DNA of 64,000 nucleotides, taken from assembly GCF_002019665.1 (NCBI RefSeq), contig NZ_KV917375.1, positions 2,894,702 through 2,958,701 on the forward strand. The letters run 5' to 3'. The notes under the pieces are model-generated. The model was not told where the DNA came from. It saw only the letters and a list, made by a program, of their open reading frames with translations, and did no database searches. Shown piece after piece: positions 16,760 to 26,256 of the stretch. Position 1 is the first letter of the stretch. Each line of letters begins with the position of its first letter. The position numbers and the translations under genes were made by a program. The DNA comes from Sutcliffiella halmapala. GTDB lineage: Bacteria > Bacillota > Bacilli > Bacillales > Bacillaceae_I.

Positions 16760-18004
16760 ATGAGATCTTTAGGTGTAATTGTAGAATATAACCCTTTTCA
16801 TAATGGACATATGTTTCATTTAGAACAATCCAAGCAAACAACAGAAGCAGATGTTGTCATCGCTGTGATGAGTGGGCAATTTCTGCAGCGTGGAGAACCC
16901 GCTCTTGTATCTAAATGGACAAGAACAAAGATGGCGTTAGTAAATGGCATTGACATAGTCGTTGAACTACCATATGCATTTGCCACACAAAAAGCAGAAA
17001 TATTTGCAAGCGGCTCTATTTCTATCTTGTCTGGTTTAAATTGCGATACAGTATGTTTTGGTAGCGAACAAGGTAATATACAAGATTTCGAAAACACTGT
17101 GGCGCTTATGAAGGCTAAAAAAAACGACTATGATCACCTTGTACAAAAATATAGTCAACAAGGATATAGTTTTCCGAAGGCATCATCGCTTGCTTTTAAA
17201 GAACTAACTCAGACGGAGCAGGTTCTAGATTTAACACAACCAAATAATATTCTTGGTTATCATTATGTAAAAGCCATACATGAGCAGGAAAGTTCCCTTC
17301 AAGCCTTTACAGTCGAGAGAACAAATGCTGGCTATCATGACCCAAAATTCAATGATACGTCTATCGCAAGTGCAACAAGTATTCGCAAAGCTTTGTTTGA
17401 GAATAACGGAAACATAGAGAAGGTACAACACTATGTACCAGAAGGAACGTATCAGTTATTATCTCATTATCAAAAGAGCGCAAGTGGCTTCCATTGTTGG
17501 GAAGATTACTTTAAGCTTCTCAAGTACCGGGTATTATGCAGTACTCCTTCTGACCTCGCAGAAATTTATGAGGTGGAAGAAGGACTAGAATACAGATTAC
17601 AACAAAGTATGAAAGAAAGCAAAACTTTTCAAGAATTTATGACTTTGCTAAAAACAAAACGTTATACCTGGACAAGACTGCAAAGGATGTGTACGCATCT
17701 CTTAACCAATACAAAAAAAGAAATAATGGTGAGTACCTCCGCTAACAAAAAAAGTGAATATATTAGGTTACTAGGTATGTCACAAAAGGGCCAAGCTTAT
17801 TTAAAACAGATAAAAAAGGATGTTGGTTTACCTTTACTTTCAAAAGTTTCTTCCATGGATAATAAAATGTTAGATATGGATATTCGTGCGACTAATACAT
17901 ACGCGATGAAGTTTGCAGAGCCAGCACGTAGTGAATGGATGCAACTGGAATACACTAGGCCTCCAATTAGGTACGACGAGGAAGCTTTAAAGTTTCTGAA
18001 CTAA
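16760..18004 (+). CDS. tmcAL: tRNA(Met) cytidine acetate ligase TmcAL (YlbM)
   Basis: ATP-dependent enzyme that makes N4-acetylcytidine at the wobble position of elongator tRNA-Met using acetate. The protein starts MRSLGVIVEYNPFHNGH, the HxGH nucleotidyltransferase motif, followed by MSGQFLQRGEPA and FGSEQG; about 414 residues as in the family. The ATG at 16760 has AAAAGGGG 8 bases upstream, whereas the frame is open for 60 bases more without one. It stands alone on the plus strand, divergent from ylbN, and ends at a strong bidirectional terminator shared with ylbL. Confidence 0.93.
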   Translation: MRSLGVIVEYNPFHNGHMFHLEQSKQTTEADVVIAVMSGQFLQRGEPALVSKWTRTKMALVNGIDIVVELPYAFATQKAEIFASGSISILSGLNCDTVCFGSEQGNIQDFENTVALMKAKKNDYDHLVQKYSQQGYSFPKASSLAFKELTQTEQVLDLTQPNNILGYHYVKAIHEQESSLQAFTVERTNAGYHDPKFNDTSIASATSIRKALFENNGNIEKVQHYVPEGTYQLLSHYQKSASGFHCWEDYFKLLKYRVLCSTPSDLAEIYEVEEGLEYRLQQSMKESKTFQEFMTLLKTKRYTWTRLQRMCTHLLTNTKKEIMVSTSANKKSEYIRLLGMSQKGQAYLKQIKKDVGLPLLSKVSSMDNKMLDMDIRATNTYAMKFAEPARSEWMQLEYTRPPIRYDEEALKFLN

Positions 18005-18005
18005 C

Positions 18006-18046
18006 AACACCCCACAAAGCCTATTAAAATGGCCTTGTGGGGTGTT
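18006..18046. terminator. Bidirectional terminator between tmcAL and ylbL
   Basis: AACACCCCACAA / TTGTGGGGTGTT arms with a 17-base region between them (further GC pairs inside), between convergent genes. Confidence 0.8.
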
Positions 18047-18055
18047 TAGGTTAGG

Positions 18056-19081
18056 TTAATTTGATTTTCGTTCCAACTTTTCTAAGTATTCTATTGCATC
18101 ATCGAACGTGTTAACTGGAACAATTTTCATATCGGTTTTAATATCTTTTGCTGCATCAACGGCTTCATTGTAGTTAGAATTTTCCGCTCCATTTTCATAT
18201 GGTGCCAAAAATATATCCACCCCTGCATTGTCAGCAGCAAGTACTTTTTGTGAGATTCCACCGATTCGACCAACTTCGCCTTTTTCATTTATTGCACCAG
18301 TGCCAGCAATTTTAAATCCTTTTGAAATGTCTTCTTCTACTAGTTGATTGTATATTTCAAGAGAAAACATTAATCCTGCTGATGGACCACCTATCTGTGC
18401 TGTATTTATCGTAATCGCTGGATTTGTTGTAATTTCATAATCAGTCAATAAACTAATGCCCACTCCAGGAAATCCGGGTTTTTCTGGATGCTCAGCAAGT
18501 GTTATTTTAGTTTTTTCTTCTTGATCGTTACGGTCGTATGTAACCTCGATTGTTTCTCCAATTTCCTTAACACTTACTTGTTCCATAAAGCTTTCTGCAG
18601 TAGGTGTTTCTTCTCCATTGATATGGGTTATTCGATCACCAATTGTTAGTTTATTTTCAGCAGGCATACCTTCAAGAACCTTAAAGACATACACACCTTT
18701 TGAAATTAATTCCACTTCTTTATTGGCTTTCTCATAAGCAACTTTAATTGCCGTTTCCTTAGAGCTTTCCATCATATGTAACTGACGGTAAGAATACTCT
18801 TCATCAGTTTCATTTTCACCTCGTATTTGAGCGATTGGGTAAATATATTGATAATCACTTAATTTAGCAAATGCATACGTAAAAACATTGGCTTTCCCCA
18901 TTTTTACGGTAGTTAACATAAAGCTTCCTTCATCTGTATTCCCGCCCTCAACTGAGACCAATGGGCCTAATTCCTGCGCATCACCTGGTCTTGTTACATA
19001 GTAAGGTAACGTAAAAAAATTCAATACAACTGCGATAACGACCCCAATAATTAGTGAATTTAAGTAATATTTATTTTTCAT
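18056..19081 (-). CDS. ylbL: PDZ and Lon-type serine protease YlbL (SepM family)
   Basis: Membrane-anchored extracytoplasmic protease; in streptococci the homologue SepM trims a competence pheromone, and in B. subtilis YlbL takes part in recovery after DNA damage by clearing a division inhibitor. It has one N-terminal membrane helix (about residues 9-27), a PDZ domain (about 125-200) and a C-terminal Lon protease domain with the Ser-Lys dyad in GGPSAGL (about S234) and GGISQK (about K279). 341 residues. It overlaps ylbK by 11 bases, so the two are cotranscribed. Confidence 0.93.
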   Translation of the reverse strand: MKNKYYLNSLIIGVVIAVVLNFFTLPYYVTRPGDAQELGPLVSVEGGNTDEGSFMLTTVKMGKANVFTYAFAKLSDYQYIYPIAQIRGENETDEEYSYRQLHMMESSKETAIKVAYEKANKEVELISKGVYVFKVLEGMPAENKLTIGDRITHINGEETPTAESFMEQVSVKEIGETIEVTYDRNDQEEKTKITLAEHPEKPGFPGVGISLLTDYEITTNPAITINTAQIGGPSAGLMFSLEIYNQLVEEDISKGFKIAGTGAINEKGEVGRIGGISQKVLAADNAGVDIFLAPYENGAENSNYNEAVDAAKDIKTDMKIVPVNTFDDAIEYLEKLERKSN

Positions 19082-19868
19082 CTAGTTGCTTCCCCTTCCA
19101 CTCCTCTATCGACTTTCGAATTAGAGGTATCTGCCTTTTTGTCTCTTCTTCCCCTATTCGAATTATTTCATCAATATTCGTAAACGCTCGTGAGCTATAA
19201 TGAGCTACTGGTGGACGGATCATCACATCTGCTTCCAATTCACTGCGTTTTACTAATTCATTCTGCATGATGTCAATCGTCTGTAAAATAACATCAAAAA
19301 TGGAATCAATCGGCTCATTCGTTTTTACATGTGAGACATCTATCGCAATAACGATATCTGCCCCCATCTCCTTTGCTACACTTGCAGGAACTCGATCTAC
19401 AACGCCACCATCGACAAGTAATCGACCATTCAGCTTTTCCGGAACAAATATGCCTGGAATAGAAATACTTGCTCTCACAGCATCGGCAATAGACCCTGTC
19501 GTTAAGACAACCTTCTCCGCCTTCTCGAGATCTGTTGTAACAATAGAAAGTGGAATAGATAAATCTTCGATGTTTTTATTCTGAGTAAACATTCTGAAAA
19601 GATCTTTCACACGATTTCCGCTAACAAACCCCATTTTAGGGACAGTAAAATCCAAATAGTATTTCCGTTTAAATGCTGTAGCAATTTTGTACAAACGTTC
19701 CATATCATGTCCCATAGCATAAAAACTACCAACTAAGGCACCCATACTACTCCCAGCTATTAAATCAACAGGAATGTTTTCTTCTTGTAATACTTTTAGC
19801 ACACCGAGATGGGCAAACCCTCTTGCGCCACCGGATCCCAGTGCGACTCCAATTTTTGGTCCTTTCAA
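19071..19868 (-). CDS. ylbK: Patatin-like phospholipase/esterase YlbK (NTE/RssA family)
   Basis: Predicted serine esterase with the patatin Ser-Asp dyad: oxyanion-hole motif GSGGARG (residues 11-17), nucleophile elbow G-S-S-M-G with S41, and DGG with D153. 265 residues, no signal peptide, so cytoplasmic or membrane-associated. Substrate unknown. It is followed with an 11-base overlap by ylbL, as in other Bacilli. Confidence 0.9.
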   Translation of the reverse strand: MKGPKIGVALGSGGARGFAHLGVLKVLQEENIPVDLIAGSSMGALVGSFYAMGHDMERLYKIATAFKRKYYLDFTVPKMGFVSGNRVKDLFRMFTQNKNIEDLSIPLSIVTTDLEKAEKVVLTTGSIADAVRASISIPGIFVPEKLNGRLLVDGGVVDRVPASVAKEMGADIVIAIDVSHVKTNEPIDSIFDVILQTIDIMQNELVKRSELEADVMIRPPVAHYSSRAFTNIDEIIRIGEEETKRQIPLIRKSIEEWKGKQLDEK

Positions 19869-20397
19869 GTCATCACCTCTAGCTTGTTAAAAACCACCTG
19901 TAAATCAATAAGAAATCTACTCGTCTTCCTTACATCATACGCTTATCCTTTATTTAACGTGAACAAACTGTTAAGACTTAGGTCAATTTTTGTTCTAAAT
20001 CTCTACCCTAAACACGTATATTGAAAGGTAAGATGGACAAACCTTTTTACCTTTCTAATTGGGTTTGACTTTCTTAAATTGATTTTAGTCTTTTTAATGA
20101 GTGAGATTTAGCATGTAACTTTAGATTGAGGCAACTTTCGATAAAAAAATACTTTTTTCCAAAAATCGATAGGATTAATAACTTAATGATAACCCAAAAG
20201 CAACAATATAAAAAAGCTTATGTAATTATTAATATTCTAACAAAAACACTCTCATTCTTGTACTAAAAAGAAAAGCGAAACGACTCGTGTTCGCTAGGCA
20301 CTAATTTTTCAATATCTAGACCAATTTCTTTATCAACATAAGATTACCTTCTACTCTCTCATTATTTTTTTCTAAGATTATTTAGGAGGCTAAAGGA
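19869..20397. other. Gene-free stretch between ylbK and ylbJ
   Basis: About 530 bases upstream of two divergent genes, strongly AT-rich with no credible open frame. At 20274-20295 a hairpin (AGCGAA...TTCGCT) is followed on the minus strand by a T-rich run, like a terminator, yet no minus-strand gene ends there. I see no clear promoter for ylbJ. Confidence 0.4.
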
Positions 20398-21639
20398 TTG
20401 AGCTATTCAAAATTAAAAACGCTTTTCTTCGCATTTATTATCTCCCTTTTGGCTATGTCACTTATTCTAAATCCACAGGCATCGTTTGAAGCAAGTTTAC
20501 GTGGGTTAAAGATGTGGTGGGAAATTGTATTTCCTTCGCTATTGCCATTTCTAATTATCAGTGAATTACTTATAGGCTTTGGTGTTGTTGCATTTATTGG
20601 TGTTTTATTAGAACCACTCATGCGCCCGCTTTTTAGAGTACCTGGTGTGGGAGGATTCGTGTGGGCTATGGGGATGGCATCTGGCTTTCCTTCAGGCGCA
20701 AAGCTGACAGTAAGATTGCGTCAAGAAAATCAAATTACTGCTTACGAAGCAGAGCGTCTTGTTTCCTTCACTAACTCCTCCAATCCATTATTTATATTTG
20801 GAGCAATAGCAGTTGGATTTTTTCATAATGCCAAGGTTGGGATAATACTTGCCTTAGCTCATTATTTAGGAAATATATGTGTGGGGTTGGTGATGCGTTT
20901 TTATGGTCCGTATTACAAAGGGAGGAAAGGAGAGCGTCATCACAGCGTTGCAAAAAGAGCTTCGATACGGCGAGCATTTAGCCAACTTCATGAAACACGC
21001 TTGAAAAATCAAAAACCGCTAGGTAAATTATTAGGTGATGCTGTCCTTTCTTCTGTTCAAACATTGTTAATGGTTGGTGGTTTCCTTATCTTATTTTCTG
21101 TGTTAAATAGCATGTTGAGTCTTATTCAAATCACAGCAATACTAGCAAGTATCGTTGGGCTTGTGCTTCAACTATTCCAGATTTCCAGTGAACTTAGCAT
21201 TCCTTTGATTTCTGGAATATTCGAAATTACCCTTGGTGGAAAACTAACGAGTGAGGTTCTTCATGTTTCCTTAATGGATCAAGTCATTGTTACAAGTTTC
21301 TTTTTGGCATTTAGTGGATTATCCGTACAAGCACAGGTTGCAAGCTTACTAGCTGAATCAGATATTCGATTTAAACCATTCTTTCTTGCAAGAATTTTGC
21401 ATGGGTGTTTTGCTGCAGTAATTACCTATTTATTATGGAAGCCACTTGATCGAAAATTAGACGGCTTAGAAAATGCAGCAGTGGACCTTCCGGTATTTTC
21501 CCCTTTTCTTCCAGCTGGTTTTTGGGAGCAAACACTTAGCTTCTTAACAACGTTTGGACCGATATTTACCGTTGGGATGCTTTGGATTTATATCTTAATT
21601 TACTTTAATAAGAATAGGCAGTTAAATCCCAACAAATAA
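20398..21639 (+). CDS. ylbJ: Sporulation integral membrane protein YlbJ, TTG start
   Basis: Polytopic mother-cell membrane protein needed for a normal spore cortex and heat resistance in B. subtilis, under sigma-E control there. It has 413 residues with about eight hydrophobic segments and two nucleoside-recognition (Gate)-type domains: FPSLLPFLIISELLIGFG near residues 43-60 and MVGGFLILFSVLNSML near 223-238, and the conserved GMASGFPSGAKL. The TTG start is supported by AGGAGG 8 bases upstream. It is convergent with coaD. Confidence 0.93.
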   Translation: MSYSKLKTLFFAFIISLLAMSLILNPQASFEASLRGLKMWWEIVFPSLLPFLIISELLIGFGVVAFIGVLLEPLMRPLFRVPGVGGFVWAMGMASGFPSGAKLTVRLRQENQITAYEAERLVSFTNSSNPLFIFGAIAVGFFHNAKVGIILALAHYLGNICVGLVMRFYGPYYKGRKGERHHSVAKRASIRRAFSQLHETRLKNQKPLGKLLGDAVLSSVQTLLMVGGFLILFSVLNSMLSLIQITAILASIVGLVLQLFQISSELSIPLISGIFEITLGGKLTSEVLHVSLMDQVIVTSFFLAFSGLSVQAQVASLLAESDIRFKPFFLARILHGCFAAVITYLLWKPLDRKLDGLENAAVDLPVFSPFLPAGFWEQTLSFLTTFGPIFTVGMLWIYILIYFNKNRQLNPNK

Positions 21640-21668
21640 AACCAGCACATTACAAAAGTGCTGGTTTT
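21638..21668. terminator. Bidirectional terminator between ylbJ and coaD
   Basis: AAAACCAGCAC / GTGCTGGTTTT arms with a 9-base loop between convergent genes; U-tract on the plus side and A-rich start for the minus side. Confidence 0.9.
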
Positions 21669-21681
21669 ATTTATGCCATTT

Positions 21682-22744
<1,063 letters not shown>

Positions 22745-22934
22745 TATCTCACCACTACTTTTATTTCGTTATAGAAAAAGTTCAAAAAATCTTCTTATCT
22801 GAACAACCTCTTAAATTCCAATATCATTATCCTATCATATTCGACAAAAAATTAAAAAGTTTTTGTTGAACTGGCCATTTTTTCAGATTCTTTAAATGTG
22901 CAAGTCTATATTAAAGCTCCTAATTTATTTTGAC

Positions 22935-22971
22935 TGATGTTGATTGGAGTAGGGAGGTGTGAGACACCTGC
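22935..22971. repeat. Inverted fragment of the dispersed repeat (right end)
   Basis: Read on the minus strand, GTGTCTCACACCTCCCTACT followed by CCAATCAACA matches the right end of copy A near 15600. The remaining bases from here to 23200 hold pyrimidine-rich sequence with a CTCTGAGGGC motif (23045-23068) that recurs near 56385; I see no gene in it. Confidence 0.5.
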
Positions 22972-23202
22972 TTAAAGAAGCATGTTTCGGGATACCCATA
23001 AAAGATCCGAGACTTCCTTCTTTTTTTCCCTCTGATTTAGACTACTCTGAGGGCTCCCTTTTCCTTCCTTTCAAAACTATGACCTCGAACACTCACAAAC
23101 GCCTACAACGGAGATCAACGTGGAGTCCGAACAAGTAACCCTCCTATAAAAAGGGTAGCCATGCAAAAAAAAGCCATTATGTACGAACATATATAACTTC
23201 TG

Positions 23203-23234
23203 TGTATAGCATCCCTTTTTTTGGTTCATACTTA
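23203..23234 (+). promoter_or_regulatory. Sigma-G-like forespore promoter of the CsfG-type RNA
   Basis: TGTATA (23203-23208), an 18-base spacer, then CATACTTA (23227-23234). Sigma-G promoters have TGHATA-type minus-35 and CATACTA-type minus-10 boxes with 17-18 bases between. Transcription would begin near 23240, at the base of the first RNA hairpin. Confidence 0.6.
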
Positions 23235-23235
23235 T

Positions 23236-23399
23236 GGTTAACAACATCTATTCGTGTGATGTTGTTGCCAACCGCGGAGAAGACTTACGTTTCCCCATAA
23301 GTTCTTCCTCCGGTTTCTCCTCTCCCTTTGCCTTCTTAACCTTGATTCGTTTCAAGGGATAGAAGGACCCTGCATGGGTATCCGTGCAGGGTTTTTTTT
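23236..23399 (+). ncRNA. csfG: CsfG-like sporulation small RNA (ylbH RNA family)
   Basis: Structured, gene-free RNA on the plus strand, antiparallel to its neighbours. Hairpins in order: GGTTaACAACATC / GATGTTGTT with closing AACC (23236-23273); a pyrimidine-rich central stretch with CTTCCTCCGG and CTCCTCTCCC (about 23303-23328) that could pair with Shine-Dalgarno sequences; CCTTCT/AGAAGG enclosing CCTTG/CAAGG (23331-23366); then the terminator. In B. subtilis a forespore RNA, CsfG, lies between ylbG and ylbH (rsmD), and Rfam has a ylbH RNA from this site. The identity here rests on position, promoter type and structure, not on a covariance search. Exact 5' end is inferred. Confidence 0.65.
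23368..23399 (+). terminator. Terminator of the CsfG-like RNA
   Basis: CCCTGCATGG / CCGTGCAGGG with a 4-base loop followed by eight T on the plus strand. On the minus strand no T run follows, so it belongs to a plus-strand transcript although no plus-strand protein gene precedes it. Confidence 0.9.
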
Positions 23400-23402
23400 A
23401 TT

Positions 23403-23726
23403 CTAATTGAGTGGCATATCTTTCTCAAAATCACCAAAAGTCACCATATCGTATTCTTCTAAGATTAAGTCCATCCATTCTTGTTTGGTTAAAATTTCAT
23501 TGCCCATAATGTAACCTTCAAGCTCTTCTAAATTCATTGATTCTAGCATCTGCTCCTCTTCCTCACTTATAAAACCTCGCGATAGTAGGTAGAACAAGGC
23601 ACCAGAAACAAGAATGCCTTTTAATGGGAGAGGCTTGTCAGTACTTCGAGACATACCATATGTGAATTGATCTTTTACAAAAAGAAATAGCAATAATCCT
23701 AATAAACTCAAGAAAACCCATAGCAT
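23403..23726 (-). CDS. Small membrane protein of unknown function
   Basis: 107 residues with two hydrophobic segments: about 2-17 (LWVFLSLLGLLLFLFV) and about 37-50 (GILVSGALFYLLS), followed by an acidic C-terminal half (EEEEQMLESMNLEELEG...) likely in the cytoplasm. I do not recognise the family. The ATG follows GGAGGAAAGCTT. It lies in the spot between ylbG and rsmD, convergent with the CsfG-like RNA, and has no visible terminator of its own other than the RNA hairpin read in reverse. Confidence 0.7.
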   Translation of the reverse strand: MLWVFLSLLGLLLFLFVKDQFTYGMSRSTDKPLPLKGILVSGALFYLLSRGFISEEEEQMLESMNLEELEGYIMGNEILTKQEWMDLILEEYDMVTFGDFEKDMPLN

Positions 23727-23850
23727 AAGCTTTCCTCCTTTAATTAGTCTTTGGGATGTACTTCTATTTTTATGCGGAAAGTGGTAAAGTAAAACCGGGA
23801 TAACGATAGTTGATATTTTTTTGCAGACATTCTAGAGAGGAGAATTTCCA

Positions 23851-24240
23851 ATGATCCAACGCTTTATTGAACTTGGTGAAGGCTATTCAGATATTTATGA
23901 GCTATTAGAACTAGCAAGATGTAATAAAGAGCGCTTACAGCATCTTATGATGTTTCATACAGTAAAAGACGGTAGAAATGTTACGTCACTCGCAGTGGTA
24001 ATGAAACCAACAACCCTAGGAGATTTTCAAGCAATTTATATTTGTCTTGAAGGAATTCCAAACCCGCACCACCAACCTAATAAAAGAGTGAATCTATTTG
24101 AAGAACTCGCTAAAGAATTAGATAAAATGATTATTCAAATGGACATCAAGCCCTCCACTACCTTCGTGGAAAAAGAATTGTTTTTTCAGTACATAATTGG
24201 AATACTACGATTAAATCATTATATTCCTCCATTGCGCTAG
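23851..24240 (+). CDS. Conserved hypothetical protein (DUF7147-like)
   Basis: 129 residues, no signal peptide or membrane segment. It begins MIQRFIELGEGYSDIYELLELA and contains FHTVKDGRNVTSLAVVMKPT and AIYICLEGIP. It resembles small Bacillaceae proteins, some labelled as methylthioribose kinase without support; no kinase motif is visible, so I do not assign a function. The start follows GAGAGGAG. It is divergent from the small membrane protein and convergent with ylbG. Confidence 0.7.
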   Translation: MIQRFIELGEGYSDIYELLELARCNKERLQHLMMFHTVKDGRNVTSLAVVMKPTTLGDFQAIYICLEGIPNPHHQPNKRVNLFEELAKELDKMIIQMDIKPSTTFVEKELFFQYIIGILRLNHYIPPLR

Positions 24241-24261
24241 CGTTTTTACTTACTATAGAAA

Positions 24262-24319
24262 AAAAGAAAAGCAGTACAGAACCTAACACGAGTGTTTAAG
24301 TTTGCGCTGCTTTTCTTTT
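24262..24319. terminator. Bidirectional terminator before ylbG
   Basis: AAAAGAAAAGCAG / CTGCTTTTCTTTT arms, 13 bp, around a 32-base loop, between convergent genes. Confidence 0.7.
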
Positions 24320-24322
24320 GAT

Positions 24323-24598
24323 TTATAAGCCCATTTTGTAATCGTATTCTTTGGCTTTATCGGGTCGAGAGTTTTCATAATGAGTCTTAATGGAAGGTTT
24401 GTATGAAACTTCCACTTTTTTTACATAAGATTGCTTTTTCAGCTTTTCTACTAATAAATCCGTATCATCTATATTACAATAAAATAAAACATATTTTAAT
24501 TTCTTAGATATATAAATGACATTTCCATAACGTCGTAATAACTTCGCCTGTTTTAACGAATGTAACCATACTACAATGCCTTGTCTTTGTGTCAGCAT
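24323..24598 (-). CDS. ylbG: DUF2129 protein YlbG
   Basis: Small cytoplasmic protein of 91 residues and unknown function, conserved in Bacilli next to ylbF. The family signature [25 protein letters not shown] is at the N-terminus, followed by the basic segment [11 protein letters not shown] and [13 protein letters not shown]. The ATG at 24598 has AAAAGGGG 10 bases upstream; the frame is open for 57 more bases but family proteins start here. Confidence 0.88.
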   Translation of the reverse strand: MLTQRQGIVVWLHSLKQAKLLRRYGNVIYISKKLKYVLFYCNIDDTDLLVEKLKKQSYVKKVEVSYKPSIKTHYENSRPDKAKEYDYKMGL

Positions 24599-24812
24599 AC
24601 GTTTTTTACCCCTTTTAATAATTCTAGCCTTACCATCTATAAAGATTTGTTCCACTAGATCTATCTTGTATTATTCCTATAGTATCATATTATAATCAAA
24701 ACCTTTAATCTATTTTAGCATGGATAAGTAGAAGATAACATACTTTAAGGTCTCAAAATATGTGAAAATTCATTCATTGAATGATAGTTTGTATCAGGAG
24801 GAGGGAATTCCA

Positions 24813-25145
24813 ATGGAACTCGAACAAATATGGTCCTCTTTTTTAAACGAATTAAAGCAAAATGAACTAGTTGATGGATGTTATCGAAAAAACATAACGG
24901 GTATCCCGTTTTTATATGTAAAAGTGAACTTAGACAATGGATTAGCTTGGGAGAAAATTGGCTCTTCTATCATTGGAGCCTGTGCCAAGAAAGCGATGTT
25001 TCGAAAAAAAGTAACAGTTGAAACTTATTATGTTCGTCATGATGAAACACATTTTGTTTATCGTCATCGCTTCTTTGTACCTCAAGAAAAGATGTTCTGT
25101 TGTGGCAATCTTTGCGTAGATTGTATTCGTTTAAAAAACACATAA
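24813..25145 (+). CDS. Hypothetical protein with C-terminal cysteine cluster
   Basis: 110 residues, function not recognised. The middle alternates short strands (VTVETYYVRHDETHFVYRHRFFVP) and the end carries CCGNLCVDCIR, five cysteines that look like a metal or disulfide site. The ATG at 24813 is placed by GGAGGAGGG 7 bases upstream. It lies between ylbG and ylbF on the opposite strand and ends against the ylbF terminator. Confidence 0.65.
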   Translation: MELEQIWSSFLNELKQNELVDGCYRKNITGIPFLYVKVNLDNGLAWEKIGSSIIGACAKKAMFRKKVTVETYYVRHDETHFVYRHRFFVPQEKMFCCGNLCVDCIRLKNT

Positions 25146-25148
25146 AAA

Positions 25149-25170
25149 AGAGACTAACATTGTAGTCTCT
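25149..25170. terminator. Terminator between the cysteine-cluster gene and ylbF
   Basis: AGAGACTA / TAGTCTCT arms with a 6-base loop; on the minus strand a T run follows, so it serves ylbF best. Confidence 0.85.
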
Positions 25171-25185
25171 CCTAAAGCTATGTTA

Positions 25186-25635
25186 TTAACTTGCTTTACA
25201 CCCGCAGCCTCCACCAGACCCACAGCCTCCGCCGCAGCTAGAAAGTGAATCAAAAAACGGATTTCCAGTTGGAACCTTGACGTTCTCTGAAACGGCTTTT
25301 CCAATCATCACACTGATCTCATCAAGTGTTTTTTGAATTTCATCCTCCGCTTGCTTAAACGCGTGAATGGTTTCATGTAAATCAACTTTACGTTTTAGCT
25401 CCCTCGTTTCTAACGTCACCTTCCGATAATCAGGATGGTATTTACCGAAACGTTGAACTTCGTCATAACGTTCTTTTATCGACTGAAAGGAACGTATTAA
25501 CTCTTGTGCTTCTTTATCGTGTTGTACATTATATAAACAGCGATGATAATTGTCAGCAAGCTCTGATTGCCAAACCATTTTCGCTAATTCTTCTGCTTTA
25601 TCAACCATTTGGACATGCTCAAATGTAGCTATCAC
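25186..25635 (-). CDS. ricF: RicF (YlbF), Fe-S subunit of the Ric/Y-complex
   Basis: With RicA (YmcA) and RicT (YaaT) it forms a complex that binds two 4Fe-4S clusters, partners RNase Y in mRNA maturation and influences sporulation, competence and biofilm formation. Residues about 1-125 are helical, with the DUF964-type QxAEELAKMVWQSELADNY; the C-terminus is the glycine-cysteine tail CGGGCGSGGGCGC that supplies cluster ligands. The GTG at 25635 is set by GGAGGTG about 9 bases upstream and gives 149 residues, as in B. subtilis. Confidence 0.9.
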   Translation of the reverse strand: MIATFEHVQMVDKAEELAKMVWQSELADNYHRCLYNVQHDKEAQELIRSFQSIKERYDEVQRFGKYHPDYRKVTLETRELKRKVDLHETIHAFKQAEDEIQKTLDEISVMIGKAVSENVKVPTGNPFFDSLSSCGGGCGSGGGCGCKAS

Positions 25636-25708
25636 TATGGAATACACCTCCAAAACCATCATAACATGTTTTGCTACGGAAGTATAATAGGTAACTTGTC
25701 CGTAGAAC

Positions 25709-26134
25709 TTATTTAATAACTAAGTCAAATGATTCTTCAAGTCCATATTCAGATTGATCATTATGAATTAGCTTGACTGTTACTTCATGCTTTCCTTTTG
25801 GAAGATCCTTCAAAATAAACGCCCCTTGTGAAAAAGACTCTATTTTCTTACCATCCACATACACATCGAGACGACCTTCACCGTGCTTTTTCTTCTTCTT
25901 CATTTCTGTAAAATGAAAATTCGGTGTAACAATGCATTCCATATATACTTGCTGCTCTTTAACATGAAAATGAACCGTCATATTTAATGGTCTCTTGATT
26001 CTGGTATCCAGTTCATGAGTAATTCCCGATACTTCTGTAGCTTGTTTTCCCGCTTCAGGTTTTTGTTGTTCTTCCTTGCAACCAATAAGTAGCATGAATG
26101 AAAAACAAATAAATAATAAAGTTAGTTTTCTCAT
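25709..26134 (-). CDS. Lipoprotein with YtkA/FixH-like beta domain
   Basis: Exported lipoprotein of 141 residues: signal peptide MRKLTLLFICFSFMLLIG with the lipobox L-I-G-C (cysteine 19), then a beta-rich domain resembling YtkA/copper-chaperone-like or FixH-type proteins (NMTVHFHV, LKDLPKGKHEVTVKLIHNDQSEYGL). HFHV and NFHF give scattered histidines but no clear copper motif. Function unknown. The start follows GAAAGGAGC. No terminator is seen between it and ylbF (25636-25708). Confidence 0.65.
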   Translation of the reverse strand: MRKLTLLFICFSFMLLIGCKEEQQKPEAGKQATEVSGITHELDTRIKRPLNMTVHFHVKEQQVYMECIVTPNFHFTEMKKKKKHGEGRLDVYVDGKKIESFSQGAFILKDLPKGKHEVTVKLIHNDQSEYGLEESFDLVIK

Positions 26135-26256
26135 ATATACAGTGCTCCTTTCAACATTTTTCTTAGTTTGAGAAATTAGGAGTATTTCTATACTAAATCT
26201 GGAAAAGGATAGAAAAATGTTGAAAGGAGCAAAAAGAAAAAAGATACATAAAAAAA

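Noticed and set aside
19267-19584. 105-codon plus-strand frame opposite ylbK
   Set aside because: Antisense shadow; ylbK has all patatin motifs.
22745-23230. Possible cis-regulatory leader of rsmD on the minus strand
   Set aside because: The structured region has its terminator and promoter on the plus strand, so it is better explained as an independent plus-strand RNA than as an rsmD leader.
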